Shown: positions 1 through 12,985 of the stretch, in pieces
Position numbering within the stretch: position 1 is the stretch's first letter
How the letters are laid out: every line of letters starts with the position of its first letter
Assembly: GCA_035079385.1 (NCBI GenBank)
Contig: JAVHKY010000028.1
Coordinates: 7,192,001 to 7,256,000 of the forward strand
Source: Aspidiotus rigidus
Taxonomy: Eukaryota; Arthropoda; Insecta; Hemiptera; Diaspididae
Direction of reading: 5' to 3'
DNA length: 64,000 nt
Notes under the pieces: model-generated
Database searches by the model: none
What the model saw: the letters and a program-made list of their open reading frames with translations, nothing else
Told to the model about the DNA's origin: nothing
Position numbers and translations under genes: made by a program

Positions 1-284
1 AGATAGGGGACTTGGAAACTTAAGTGGTTAACCCCTTGGATATCACTTTTGAAAAAATTTCAATCAGCAAGCTCTGTTAGTCACACTTACGTCAGTATAT
101 TCAGACTATACAGAGCTAGTATCGCGCTACATTTTAATTTCTATCAAGCGAGTAAAGGCTAAAAATGAGCATTGAACTACGGTGGTATATGCAGAATATG
201 ACAGCTAAACGATACAGCTTGCGCTTTCAGCTTAAATTTAAAAAATAAAGCTTTGGCTTTGACTTTTGGCTTCAGGAAATATAA

Positions 285-870
285 GTGGTTTTGACCGTTT
301 AGATTTACAACGGTCAACGGTCAATTGGTCAAGACTGCTGCAGTTTTCCAACAGTTATTGGTCAAACGGTCAAGACCATACCTTTTTCGAACGGTTATCA
401 GTCAAACGGTCAAGACTATCACATTTTTCAAATGGTTGTCGGTCAAATGGTCAAAATCTGAATTCAAACGGTAATAATGGTTATTGGTTAAACGGTCAAA
501 ATCTGAAATTTTTAAACGGTCAAACGGTTGCTGGTTAAATGGTCAAACATCAAATCTGAAATTTCAAACGATCACAATCTCACAATATGAAAATTTTCAA
601 ATGGTCAAATGAATACGTCCAAACTGTTATTGGTCAATCGGTTATGGTCAAATGTCAATTACTACTTGAAATAGTGAACGGTCAATTGGTCAAGGATGCC
701 AATCTTTGAAACAGTTATAGGTCAATTGGTCAAAAATGCTCATCATTTTTTCAAACTGTTATCGGTCAATCGATCAAAATTGGTTCATTTCATTCAGTCA
801 AACGGTTATAACCGTTATAAATCCAAACGGTCAAAACCCTAGAAAATATGAAAAACGCAGCCATTTTTTG
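285..870. repeat. Degenerate GGTCAAACGG minisatellite
   Basis: About 0.6 kb consists of imperfect copies of GGTCAAACGGT, often paired with a TTATTGGTCA block, spaced irregularly every 20 to 60 bases. The open frame that crosses it (266-538) simply translates the repeat and is not a gene. The core resembles the GACCAAAATTGACC blocks of the dispersed repeat found elsewhere in this window (complementary strand), but I cannot align the two beyond the short core. Confidence 0.75.
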
Positions 871-1085
871 GCTTTGGCTTTTTGCTTTTGGATATTTTCA
901 AGAAAAACATCTGCTTTTGGCTTATGCTTACAATCTTGAAGAATATGGCTCAGGCCTTGGCTTTTGGCTTCAGAAAAATACAAAAAACTCAGCTACTTTT
1001 CGGCTTTGGCTTTTGGCTTTTGCTTAGCTGTTGTTTACTAAGTATAAGCCAAAAGCCAACTGGCAAAAAGAAAAAAAAAAAAAAC
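870..1085. repeat. GCTTTTGGCTTTGG simple repeat with A-rich end
   Basis: Repeated GGCTTTGGCTTTTGGCTT blocks occur here, with a shorter matching block at 245-275 on the other side of the minisatellite and a complementary block near 1265-1290. The segment closes with an A-rich run at 1065-1092. It is low-complexity DNA; the two small open frames through it are repeat translations. Confidence 0.65.
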
Positions 1086-1100
1086 AAACAAAGGTAGGCT

Positions 1101-1239
1101 CTGTTCACATTGAGAAAGGATAGAGAGTAGTATAAAGTACATACCTCGAGAATGGAACGCTCCAGATAATTTCAATCTACCGTTTTGTTCTCAAGGTACA
1201 TACTTTGTACTGCTTTCTATCCTTTCTTAACGTGAACAG
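1101..1239. mobile_element. Short inverted-repeat element (MITE-like), 139 bp
   Basis: Two 50-base arms, 1101-1150 and 1190-1239, are near-perfect reverse complements starting CTGTTCAC. Only 39 bases separate them, so the whole element can fold into one hairpin. No coding capacity is present. I could not fix a target-site duplication, so the outer edge may extend a few bases beyond the arms. The superfamily is undetermined. Confidence 0.7.
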
Positions 1240-1353
1240 GGTATAGCCGATTTTTTTTTTGAACAACCACAAGCCAAAGCCAAAGCTATATTTTTCAAGA
1301 TTAAAAGTTTGAGCCAAAGTTGAATCTTTCAGCTGCAGCACACTGCACAATAC

Positions 1354-1921
1354 TAGAGCTCTATACCTGCCTGAGTGATGCGTATTTGCAGACGCCATTT
1401 TGTAAGCAAAAAGATTTTTTCCCCATATGAGAGCCCATATTAAATTTGTGTTTTTCAATGAAGGATAACTCAAAAACGGCTTGATAGATTTGTTTGAAAT
1501 GACCCGCATTGGAAAGGAAATTTTATGGACAACCAACAATTTTTTCTTAGATTTTTTTTTAAAGCATTCTTTTTCGAGTTATCGATTAATAAAATAATGG
1601 AATGCGTTTTTTTGCCCAAGCGCTCAAAACCAATGTAGCCAGCGGCAAATGTATGTGTTTTGGCAAAAGACATGTTTCATCTAAGTTTCATTTATTAATT
1701 GATAAGTCGGAAAATAATGCTTTTAGTGGAAAATTGAAGAGGAGATCGTAATTGTCCATAAAATTTCCTTTCCAATACGGGTCATTTCAAAAAAATCTAT
1801 CCAGCCGTTCTCGAGTTATCCTTCATTGAGAAACACGAATTCAACATGGGCTCTTATGGGGACTATTCTTTTTGCACACAAAATGGCATCCGCAAATACC
1901 CATCAGATATGGAGCCCTTAG
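1354..1921. mobile_element. Foldback element with ~175-bp arms
   Basis: The left arm (about 1354-1532) and right arm (about 1749-1921) are reverse complements over roughly 175 bases with scattered mismatches. Both arms carry TTTCCTTTCCAAT and its complement, the GAAGGATAACTC block, and a block matching ACGCCATTTTGT. The spacer of about 215 bases is AT-rich and non-coding. Long arms and a short spacer are typical of foldback or long-TIR non-autonomous transposons. Open frames through the arms are incidental. Confidence 0.7.
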
Positions 1922-1947
1922 TCCTTACAGCTTACAAGATTACTACT

Positions 1948-2330
1948 CTGCCGTACAAAGTTAAATTGACGTATTTATGCGAAAACAACGATCACCAAGA
2001 CAAGGCGTTCGGATCAATGGGCTGTATGTGTGTTGGTAACGAAGCTTCGTATTCACACACCTCTACTATCACAGTCGATTGCATATCAGTGCATAAGTAT
2101 ACGTCCTTTTTTTGGACGTATATGCATCGCGAAATGAAAAATGTACCGTATCTGAAGATTGAGCACTTATTGAAGAAAATTATTATAATCATCGAATTCT
2201 GCGTTGAAAATTGCTAGGAGTGAGCAACTTATGCGATCTTAATATCTTTCGAATATATTTTTATATTCTTTTTGATACTTTTCCGTGATCGTTGTTTTCG
2301 CATATACGTCAATTCAACTTTATACGGCAG
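1948..2330. mobile_element. CTGCCG-type TIR element, copy 1 (383 bp, TSD TACT)
   Basis: Terminal inverted repeats of about 48 bases begin CTGCCGTACAAAGTT at 1948 and end with the complement at 2330. They continue inward to a GAAAACAACGATCAC block on both sides. The element is flanked by TACT at 1944-1947 and 2331-2334, a 4-bp target duplication. A second, shorter member sits at 11704-11835. The interior has a small hairpin near 2097-2125 (TATACGTCC/GGACGTATA) and no transposase. A 4-bp duplication does not identify the superfamily. Confidence 0.8.
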
Positions 2331-2334
2331 TACT

Positions 2335-5300
2335 GGCATTAGTGCATACTGCATAGGCATGCATAGCGCCTCTAGCGGCGGTGTTTTTGAATTTGCATGT
2401 GGGTCGCATTGCGTTTGCCGTTTTGCTTACAAATAAGAAACACAACCGTTATCATCACGACCGTCAGTCCAAACGAAGAAAACGAAGGCCAGTCCGATTG
2501 ACCCTGTGACTGTTGACCTTGGTATTTCTTCTGGATGATTGGGCATTTTTGCGCATTAATTACTTACCTGTATGAAAAATCACAATTTGATCAGTATTAG
2601 TGAATTTTAGTGCACTGTGCAGTATCTTCAAAGATGAACAACCGATACCGAAACAACAAATAATTGATTTGCCGAAAAGACTATGCGTGTAAGTTTCGGA
2701 TATTCTGTTCATGATGAGCTGTATAGAATAGGTAATGAAGATCTGTATTCTCATCACATCTGTTGCCGCGATCCAAGATTATGATTCTCGCGTAATGTGC
2801 TTGTGTACTGTGTGGCCGTCTTGTCAGTAGCTAGCTTGTAAAAATAGCTAAAACACAGAAATCCTCTGTGCCTATGGGGTACAGTAGCTCGAGAATTGGA
2901 ATAACCCGATCAAACTGGACGCATTCAATCTTATTATTCTCCCACACTTCCAACTTGAAATTGCAGATAATGGAAGCACATCTATTGGTAAGTCAGATGG
3001 GTAGTTAAAATTTAGATTGTATGTGTGTAAGTAAGGGTAGACTTGACGTTTCAAAGCGATACGAAAGCTTACGTGGAAAACGAGCTGAGAGGCAAGTTGA
3101 TCATTTGTTCGAGTTGTCAAACTAAAAATGATTGTTAAATAAGTAAGATATCAACAGTTTCTATACTTTGCAAACTAGGCCTATCTCGTAGTTCTTTTGC
3201 CTTGTCACGTAGAGTCACCTCATTTCTTAAAATAATCAGTATTGATGTGACGTTTTGAAAAGCTGTTAGGTAAGTACTTTCTGGTGACAAGAAATCGTAC
3301 TTAATTCTTTCTGCGTAACCTCAAATCTACATACAAAGGCATAATGTTGGTGTCGGTGACGATGTGTACCAAGGTATTCAAATTGTTGATGAAATTTTGG
3401 TTTGCGGAAATACTTGCATTGCTGGTAACTATAATATGGTATGGTAGGTAATAGGTTCTGTGTTGTCTTTTTGCAGTACCGGTACAGTTGAAGTTCTATG
3501 ATACAATGTATCAGAAGACAAGTCATTTGAGGTTGATAAATGACGTTGTATCAGTAGATATGGTCGAGAATGAAGAATTGCGCTGTTCTCTTCTTGTAGA
3601 GTGATGATCGGGCTTATATCCATGTAAATTTTGGCGACTTTTGAAGATTCCTCACCTTTATATATTTCTGAATTGTGCCGCATGTATTGGCTCGAAACTA
3701 ATAATCTCGCTCCATATTAACTACATGAAATGTAGGTACGACGATTTAAACTGAATCAGGTAAATACTTCAATTTACGATAGGTACCTGAGTGAAGTTTT
3801 GATAATATGTTCACCTGTGTAGGTAGCTTTTGGGATAATGAGGTTTCTCATCTGGTATAGGTACTACCTAGATATTTACTATTCGTCGTTGTATTTTGTA
3901 AAACGCGTTCTTACAATTATCAAATGAACGAAGAGTTACCCACCGGCCACCGGTGTACCCAGTAAAGCATATTTTTCGGTAAATAAGAGAGAAACGATTC
4001 GAATTTGTAATGTGTCGTCATGATGAAGGCTACCGATAATCACAAATCTATTCGTTACTTTTGTACTCGTAATACGGAAGCTTTTTTCAGCTTCTCCATT
4101 TTAGAAATGCTGTTCAATTATCAGTTGATATTTATAAATGGTAGGTACTATAGAGATATCGATATCTGGGTTTCAATGAACCACCGTTTGAATATCGGAT
4201 TCACTTTCTTACTGTTATGAAGATCGTCGAAATATAATTATTAGAAGAGTAGGTATAGGTACCCCATCTTTATCGGACAAATTGTGCCAGATGTTTCTAG
4301 TCGTTGCCATTGGAAAAAATTTTAGTACTTAGATATTTGTTTTTAGATTTTTTGGGCGATGAAACGTAACGAATTTTTCGTACTCTTTCGAATAAAAACT
4401 CAAATGATTACGAATTACGTGATCTCTTATAATTATTACTCTTTTGTCCATCGTCTTTCAAATGATTGATGGAATTTATTTTTCCAATTTACCGTTCTAA
4501 AATACGGTAGCAAATGATGAGAAGTTGTTGGACTTGATTTTTTGGTCTATTCCAGAATTCCTATGATTAATCTGAAGGTTGTAAATTTCAACAATTTTTT
4601 TTTCAATCAATAGTGGGTACCTACTTGGAAAGATAGATGTGTAATACCTACCGGTACTAAATTCTGTAAGTTGATTTTGGAATAGTGTGAGTCATTATGA
4701 GAATCACTCTAGCACTCTCAGTTAGGTCTTTAGGTATGTGAGTGAATTTCCGCGTTTCTCGCCTTTCATTCAAATTTTTTTTCCTGCGTTGAGTAACTTC
4801 TGCCTGTACATGCAGCAACTGGTTCTTCATTTAAAAGATCTTCACAATTCATTTAAAATACTCGACGAATGATTGCTATGTGGAGGTTTTGTCAAAACAG
4901 CGGTAATTAGGTTTTAAATACGATTGACAAAGAATGGACAAAAAACGAATCCCAATCATATTTTAAACTTTATGCCTATCAGGCAAGGATTGAAAACCAA
5001 AAAAAAAAAAAATAAAGAAAATAAACAACGTCGACGATAGTATCTTAATCTTTTTTATACTTTACTTGAAAGTCAGAATAATTAGGAGCTCGTCTTCGTG
5101 TTTGAAATAACATGGGTTCACAGATGGTTGGATGAATAGCTATACCTAACTGGACTGAATCACAAAACTTGGTCAGGTTATTATTTTTTCTTTTCAAAAT
5201 AAAATAGTACGGTAGATTTAATTGTAATAGAGAGATTCTATTTCCGTGAAACTTCTATCATATAATATATTTTCAAATTTCGCTTTTTATGGCACATCTG

Positions 5301-8300
5301 ATTGTTCTACAGTGTTAAATTTATCTCTAAAATTTATTTCTGTTTAGTTCCCTCAATATAGTATGTTTATTATTTTTTCAAACAATAATCTCGATATTTT
5401 AATTTTTGACGTCCAAAGGACAAAATCACCGTCGAAATTTCGTTTTATCATCGTTTTATTGTTGATTCCATTATTAGTTACATTCTTTTTTTATTGCTCG
5501 CAGACTGAGCCCTTATATAGCTTTTTTGAAATATTTTACTCGTATTGATAGGTGGTTGAGGCTTGAAATTTTTCTTGGAAAAATAAAACTGTGTTCATTT
5601 CATCCTGATGGATACGCAAAGAAAATACTTATAAGGAGGCAAAAAAGTAAATCATATATAACGCGAAAAACTGGAATAATAGCCTTGAGCTAACCATTCG
5701 CCCGTTTGTCTGTATTTTGAGTACTTATGGAATGATTTTTGGATGGCCTGAATCTTGAGCGAGGCAGACATGAAAGTAATATTAGGTAAGTGTAGTTATA
5801 TTAGAGATAGTTTTTGGCAGAGTTTTCATATCTCGTGGATGGTGTATTTTATCATTTGCCTATAAAGTAGTTCAAGGTCACACTTATCTTGTTACGTTAT
5901 TGGCGGGGTTGAAATCAGTACTTCTTAACCTACTATAGTGTACGTTAGGCTATTTAGGTGATGGATAACAGACCCTCCAAGTTTTGTCCCGTCCCCTCTT
6001 CTAAAACTGATTGCAATTACCCACATATTATGTAAGATCATTAGTCGGAAGACAGGAAATACATGCGAATTCAACAGTGCAGTATTATGTTTAAATTCCA
6101 GAAGGTTCTCAACTCTCGTTGTTTGTAGATTGCGACCACCTTTTTTGGTTGTTTAGCTATGACGTCATATAAAATTGATCTGTTTATCCATTCTTTCATC
6201 TATTCTTATTCAGAGTGTGAAAAGAGAGACAATTTTCGGAAGAAGTCTCATCTAGTCTCTTCTTCCCCGTCGTCATTGTATTTAAGCTATTAAAGACAGT
6301 TTCATCTTTCACAAATATGTTATTTTAGTCGGAATCAGAAGTCGTTCTTACGTATAATCAACGAGAATCAATTTCCGTCGAGAGACGCGCTTCTAAGCGA
6401 ACGGCGATAAATTCGAGAAGATAATTACGCTCCCAAGAACGATCGCAAACGTTATCACCGCGTCACGCCAAAAAGTGTCTCTCTCCCGTCAATCATTAGC
6501 TTTTAGCTGTTCCGCTGCACGCGATTCTTCCATACGTCATTCTCAATATTATGCCTCAACAAGCTGGGTGTACTGGCGTTCCTTTAATCAACATTTCCTT
6601 TTTTTTTCTCTCTTTTCTGTATCGTTCGGAACACGAAATAGATACTTCTGAATCATATAATTTATACTTATAGGCTGCTCGTTTATGCTAACGAAATACC
6701 GATCGAAAAATTCTTTTGTTTTTTTCTGCACGAGCCATACGTACGAGGAAGATTGATTTCCTCGGTCCTCGCAGTAGGATATAATAATATATTATAGTCT
6801 CTAGTTACGTGTAAATTGTCCTCGTGTACGACTTTGAAAAAATTCGCTCATTTTTATATTTCATTCGCCAACGCGGCGTAGTGGATATGCAATACGGCGC
6901 GCGCGATGTTGGAAAAAGGAAAGTTCAATTTGAACTTCGATATTTTCTAAGGGTACGGTGCAGTGAACCGAAACGTGAAGCGAAAACGTCGGAGAAAAAA
7001 TAGAGAGAAAAAATTCAATAAAAAGGGGGGACACTTTACTCGCTCTTGCGCTATCGATACCGTTTAACGGTAACCTATCACACACTGATCGAACTGAAAG
7101 CGGTGCCGTACGCACGACGGGGAAAAGGCGATGGCACACGACCGATTGGTCACGGCTATCGCCGAACTCGAACCTCCAGCTCCGATTCCAATCAATCGTT
7201 TTTCGCTCCTCTTCGAACAGCTATCGAGTACGCGCATTTCCCTCTATACCCGCCCAAATATTTCTATTTACCACGTTTTACCGATGATGCTCGAACGTTG
7301 ATGCGTTTTCGTTCGCCGGTATTTTCTCTCTTTTAGAGCCATACGTCGCCACCGTTTACCTTCGGCGCAGAACGCATACACAGTCGCAGCGCCGAAAATA
7401 AAGGCGGAAAATTTATCGTTAAATTTATTTATAGCCGCGCGCCTTTTACACGTATTGACGTAGGATCGAAGATATTGTTGGAAAACGTATGCTCTACTCT
7501 TATCGTTTAACAAACGCCACGGTGTTAGGATGAAAGGTTGTGTGCAAATATAATCTCCACTACAAAATCCAATGGCTTATTTTCTAAGTTTTGGTCTAAA
7601 AGTTCAAAAAGTAAGGGGATGATACAACGAAAATGTGGAATGGTTTTAAACATTGATTATTTTTATCCATAGTAGGGTAAGATAGATTCTTAAAACTAAG
7701 TGGGACAGGTTACTCTCCTGTGGTAGTTACAAAAGTTGAATATGATTGGAAACTGAATTGAATTTTCATGAACCTACAAATGATGAAACAAGGAATCCAT
7801 TAAAATAGTTCGAAGTATTACTTTGCCTTTATGAGTATACTAGATTGAATTTTCCTCTTTGAAATGGTGGTCACACGACCATCCCTGATCTTCCACATCA
7901 GTATCACACAAGACGCACGGGGGAAAGTAACATTCTATCACAATGTAATATACGGCTACAACAGTCGAGAACCACTCTCTGTCATGGACATCCTTCTAAG
8001 GGTATCCAAGTTCTTCTGTGTCCATTGAATCATTATTGGAATTGGAACTCATATTGAGTGAGATGAGGTGTAAGCAGAGCACTGAAAATTGAAAAGATCT
8101 TCAGTGTACCATTCTATACGTTATATCGGTTAGCTTACAAGAGTACCTTCGGGTGCTACTCCATTATCAGTTGTATCGCTACTGAGGAACAAGGCCTTGA
8201 GCATTAGGTTTTATAGTCGAACACTTTGATCTGATTGGCTACAAAAACTGTACGTTGGCGTTGTGATTGGTCTATCCGCCTATGTACTACATTTCTATTG

Positions 8301-8870
8301 GCTATCAAGTTTGCTGTCATTGTATTTTAGTCGGTTCTGTTCTTTCTGTCTCCTCCAATTAACAGGCTGAATAACCACTGCCAAACGTGATTACATTGTT
8401 CCCTTTGCTATCTCCATCTGTTCTCAGAGTTTTCTTCTCTTCATGCAGTTTTCTATACGTGTGGTCTTGTTTTTAACACACTCTGGCTTCAAAATTTCTC
8501 TGTCACCTCTAGTCTGTTCTGATCATCATGCTTAATCTGGCTAGTCTGTTGTATTTAGAAATATTTTCAATCTAAGGCATTGCTATCATCTCTTCATCCT
8601 CCTTCGCTTTAATATTTGTTTGTAATGAATACACATCGATAATCGCAGCACATTCAGAATTTTTAGAAAAAACTGCAGAAATTGTCCCAATGGATAGAAA
8701 TAGAGTGGCGACGTCGATTTCAATGCAATTAGGAAATGAGTAGATAGTTAAGCTTTTTGTGGTGCGATAATCTTAACAGTTTTCCTAAAATAAACATAAG
8801 AGAGCGAGTAGCTCCAAAGTCACCTTACATATCCGGCATCCTCCTAAGAGAACAGAATTTTGCCAGTTTT
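2335..8870. other. Unassigned DNA, no gene recognised
   Basis: About 6.5 kb of mostly AT-rich sequence in which no reading frame has a recognisable product; the longest frames stay below 100 codons. The stretch 6200-7510 is visibly richer in CpG and has overlapping frames on both strands (6861-7139, 7046-7336), but no domain, start context or splice structure argues for a gene. Around 8228-8312 there are several CCAAT/ATTGG boxes in one orientation. A TGACGTCA site lies near 6161. No promoter is claimed. Confidence 0.5.
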
Positions 8871-8879
8871 GACATGTTC

Positions 8880-9003
8880 CATGTCTTTTCTCTCGCCGGA
8901 CCCCGATTTTGAAACTCGCGAGTACACCCCCCTCCCCTCCCCCCCCCGTCAAGAGAAATCTCTACCCTGTGGGTGATTCAGAAATTCGCGAGTACACCCC
9001 GCG
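8880..9003. repeat. Short tandem duplication with C-run
   Basis: The block CGCGAGTACACCCC occurs twice (about 8917 and 8985), preceded each time by a related GATT...GAAA sequence, with a run of cytosines and CCCCTCC between. It directly abuts the AT satellite. Confidence 0.5.
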
Positions 9004-9167
9004 TAATAATAATAATTAATAATAAATAATTAATTAATTAATTAATAATTAAGTAATTAAATAATTAAATAATTAAATAATTAAATAATTAAATAAATAA
9101 ATAATTAAATAATTAATTAATTAATAATTAGGTAATTAAATAATTATATAACTGAATAATTAAATAA

Positions 9168-9200
<33 letters not shown>

Positions 9201-9960
9201 ATTGAATAATTAAATAATGAAATAATAAAATAATTGAATAATTAAATAATTAAATAATTACATAATTAAATAATTAAATAATTAAATAATTTAATAATTA
9301 AATAAATAAATAATCAAATAATTAAATAATTAAATAAATAAAGGCTGCATAGTCGAAATTTTTCCATTCCCCTAGACTTGAATTGTCTCATACCATTCCA
9401 ATACAACAGCGAGTTCGCGCTACCTCATATTTCTCATAGAAGACTTGAATTTTCTCATACCATTCCAATACAACAGCGAGATCGCTCGATCGCCCCACCG
9501 AAAGTTGATACCTCAAAATATAGAACACCCATAATTACCTCAAAATATTTCTCATACAAGACTTATACGACGCCAAGATAGGTAAAGGGGTAAACGAATA
9601 ATATCTCACGAACACTTGACCTAGTACAAGAATTAATAATAAATAAATAAATAAATAAATAAATAATATTCAATAATTAAATAATTAAATAATTAAATAA
9701 TTAAATAATTAAATAATTAAATAATTGAATAATTGAATAATTAAATAATTAAATAAATAAAGGCTGGATAGTCGAAATTTTTCCAAGTCCCCTAGACTTG
9801 AATTGTCACATACCATTCCAATACAACAGCGAGACAGGGGGCGAACGAGCGGAGCGAGTTCGCGCTACCTCGTATTTCTCATAGAAGACTTATACGACGC
9901 CAAGATAGGTAAAGGGGTAAACGAATAATATCTCACGAACACTTGACCTAGTAGAAGCCT
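9004..9960. repeat. AT satellite within a ~420-bp tandem duplication
   Basis: The stretches 9004-9339 and 9633-9759 are arrays of AATAATTAAAT-type units. Between and after them, a unique block starting AAGGCTG-ATAGTCG appears at 9340 and again at 9760, 420 bases apart. The downstream block TAGGTAAAGGGGTAAACG recurs near 9578 and 9904. The first unit also holds an internal duplication of the TACCATTCCAATACAACAGC segment. The 67-codon frame at 9378-9581 is a translation of these repeats. Confidence 0.75.
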
Positions 9961-10279
9961 AGACTGAAATATTTCATGATGACTGATAAAATATAAAAGA
10001 CATGGAACATGATTTTCATTTATTTGGCTATGCCAGAAAATTTAATAATACTACAATATGACCAAGTTACATTTTTTTTATTGTGCATTGGTTCCGCAGA
10101 TTTTCACTGCCAGGCATACTGAAACCTTCTCGTGATACGAGTATGTAGAGTTTTTGAAACGAGAGGTTTACGCGTGGTATTTTTTGAAAATTCGGAAATA
10201 AAAGAACGGGCACTGAATATCACTATTTAATAATATTATAATATCGAAGTTTCGTCGCTCACGCAACACCATCAGGATA

Positions 10280-10314
<35 letters not shown>

Positions 10315-11699
10315 ATTCTGGGTATTTTTATAGGTATTGTAAGATTAGGTACCTATATACAAAAAATAAATGTATTTTTATTCTGAATTTTTCATTTGTA
10401 GATCCTTCAAGCGAAAATTTCGAATATCCAATTCCTGGAATATATCGAAGGAGTAATAAGTATATTTTTCGTGCATGCATTTTATCATGATTTCTTCTAG
10501 GTATCCCTTTTCCTGTTGGGACTTGGGAAATCATCGCTCCCTCGAGAAACTTCACTCAAGAATTTATGAACAAAACCGAGCATCATTTTCATCGACGACA
10601 TTCAATATAATAATGTTATTAAATAGTGGTATTCAGTGGGGGTTCTTTTATTTCCTTAAGAGTTTTTATTATTATATGAAATTGCAATTTTAATCATGCG
10701 TCTTGCATTCCGCCAGCTAGCCTCGTTACCTCTTGTAAAACTATCGATGGTTCTGTGTCTGGTTTAATTTTTGTTTCAGACAATAGCCGATCCAGTTTTT
10801 GGTCCTCCAATGTTCCGTACAACAGGATGATCGTATTTTTAGTTCGGGTGTATGGGTTTCTCTGTTATCTATATTTTTTCAAGTATATAATTGTAGATTG
10901 GAGGTTGCAGTGGATATAAATAATGTCCCGGAAGCACAACCTTATCGATTTTGTTGTCAAGGGGTAGGAGCTGGTATTACTTCTTGAGAAAATCCATTCA
11001 GATATATGTTTCAATAGATGTTGCTTTTTATTTCTTAATTTTTCTATAATGCTCAAATGAATTGAATGAAATGAAAAACTCTTCCTCAAATCATGGACAC
11101 GTTCGAGGCATTCATTGCCAACAATTTTTTTTTTTTTCTTTCTTTCAAGAGCTTTGTATAAAGGTTAGGCGATCTCCTCAAGAAATATTATTGACCTCAG
11201 CCATACTGCTGAAAATTTGCTTCTGTCTCTGTGTGGGTCAATGTGTTTTTACTACCAAATTTCTTAATGTACGAGTATGATGGGAGTGGTAAAAAAATAT
11301 AGTCTAAAAAATCGTTTTTGATTTCATAGAGAAATCTTGATTTGCGGGTTGAGTTAAGAAAGTTTGAACATGCATTTTTCAGCTGAACGCTTATAGGATT
11401 TAAAACGTTGCTCTGAAATTTGTCTATGTACGTTCACAAACGGTGCTGCGCAATATTTCTTATTATTCTTCAGCAAAGTATTCACAATTTGATGTGCCTT
11501 CTGTATTCTTATGAATTTGTATCGGAATTCAAGATGAGTTTAAGTACTTCCAAGTCCGGCAACTGCGTTATCTTCTTGGACAGTTATAATCTCTCAAATG
11601 TACCTATCTCAGCATTAGGAATAGACTTTGTATGAAGCCACAAGGTTTGTCTGATCATGTATTCATGCGTATATTTTCTTTTTAGTCCTTCGATGCGAG
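9961..11699. other. Unassigned DNA with a 31-base poly(T) run
   Basis: No recognisable gene. A pure T tract spans 10283-10313 and could be the tail of a minus-strand retroposon, but the sequence to its right shows no coding remnant that I can identify. A shorter T run lies near 11126-11140. Confidence 0.4.
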
Positions 11700-11703
11700 G
11701 AGT

Positions 11704-11835
11704 CTGCCGTACAAAGTTAGATTGACGTATCTGTAGAAGGGAACAAGATTACGTTCAGCTTATGAGACAGTACCAATGAGCCTTATTCTTCTGATCATTG
11801 TTTTGTAGATACGTCAATTCAACTTCGTACGGCAG
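11704..11835. mobile_element. CTGCCG-type TIR element, copy 2 (132 bp)
   Basis: The ends CTGCCGTACAAAGTTAGATT (11704) and the complement of CTGCCGTACGAAGTTGAATT (ending 11835) match the termini of the 1948-2330 element. The flanking tetranucleotides are GAGT and AAGT, three of four identical, which fits a 4-bp target duplication with one later change. The interior is unrelated to that of copy 1, so the two share only termini, as expected for non-autonomous elements mobilised by one transposase. Confidence 0.75.
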
Positions 11836-11839
11836 AAGT

Positions 11840-12985
11840 GCAGAGCCTCAGTCCAGACTCCCACAGAAAATAAATGCTTTAATTGTATAAGGCGGAAAAT
11901 GATAATTACGTGATACCTCCAAGGGGCGATGTTTTATTATGCCCATACATACCTTTGTACCGGGTATATACTTAGTGTACACAATGATGATCGCCGAACA
12001 CACACCTTTTACACCGAGGAAATTCGCAACAATTTATTAATTATTGTTGGAAGTGAAGTACAGCACGATATTTAACGCTAGGCCCTTATGTATATAATAA
12101 CTTATTAAAACTGAACTGTGTAGGCTTATAAGTAATATCAACATTCGAGCATTGTACTGAACAGAAAACTTTTATTTAACTAGAGATAACTAGAAAACTT
12201 TAAGAGGATAAAATGTGTGACACGCTGATATTGTGTAGCTCGGTATATAACAACGATATAAAATTTTACGTTCGGATGAAAAGTTATCAAGATTCAACAT
12301 TATTTGTACGCAGATACATACAGAAGTGAGTATTCGTAAATGTAGGCTGTAAAACTTCGGATAGCGTGAGCTTTTTAGTGAGGTGTGCACAGGTATACGA
12401 GTACGTAGGTTTATTAATACGACTCGCGATTGCGTTCTCTTCAAAATCTAATGAACGGCACAAAAGAGATGCGCCTCTACATTTCTAACGACCGTACAGC
12501 GTACAATATTTCCTAGTGCTGTATGCGAGGTTCGCCGTACATTCACGCCAATTGTAATGATGTATGAACTGATTAACTGCTGGAAGAACTTTCGTCAAGG
12601 ACTGAACAGAAATGACAAGGTCATTGACATATTAGTGAAACTTATCTTGAACGTTATTGTTGGTGGAATGTGAAGAACGAACTCAGCTGTTATTGTATAC
12701 TTTTCTATTTGCGTTATCTGTTGAGACATGACCTTATACATACTGTGAATTTTTGTAAGTTGATAGTGTTCAAGTAAAGGACTCTTGGTTAGGTTCATTA
12801 TGGCTTTGGATAGGTCGGAAGGGATACTAGAACGATATTGGAAAGGAGTTATGAAGATCAACGGTTCGGTATTGCACTATCGGAGAGAGGTGAGGAGTCA
12901 AGTTACAAGAAAAGTGTGAATGGAACGTGTCTAGCAGAAGCAAAGACATTAGAATCTTCGCTTTTGTTGAGGAGTTCAGAGATTA
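11840..12985. other. Unassigned DNA
   Basis: No gene, repeat or RNA is recognised. Several small frames exist on both strands (for example 12595-12861 minus), but none has a recognisable domain. Confidence 0.4.

Noticed and set aside
266..538. 90-codon plus-strand frame rich in N, S and G
   Set aside because: It translates the GGTCAAACGG minisatellite; the repeat explains its openness and composition.
6861..7513. Overlapping frames on both strands in a CpG-rich section
   Set aside because: CpG richness lowers stop-codon frequency. There is no recognisable domain, codon bias or splice structure, so no gene is called.
8228..8312. Cluster of CCAAT/ATTGG boxes as a promoter
   Set aside because: The boxes are short and common. 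No TATA, start or coding exon follows, so the cluster is only mentioned within the unassigned region.
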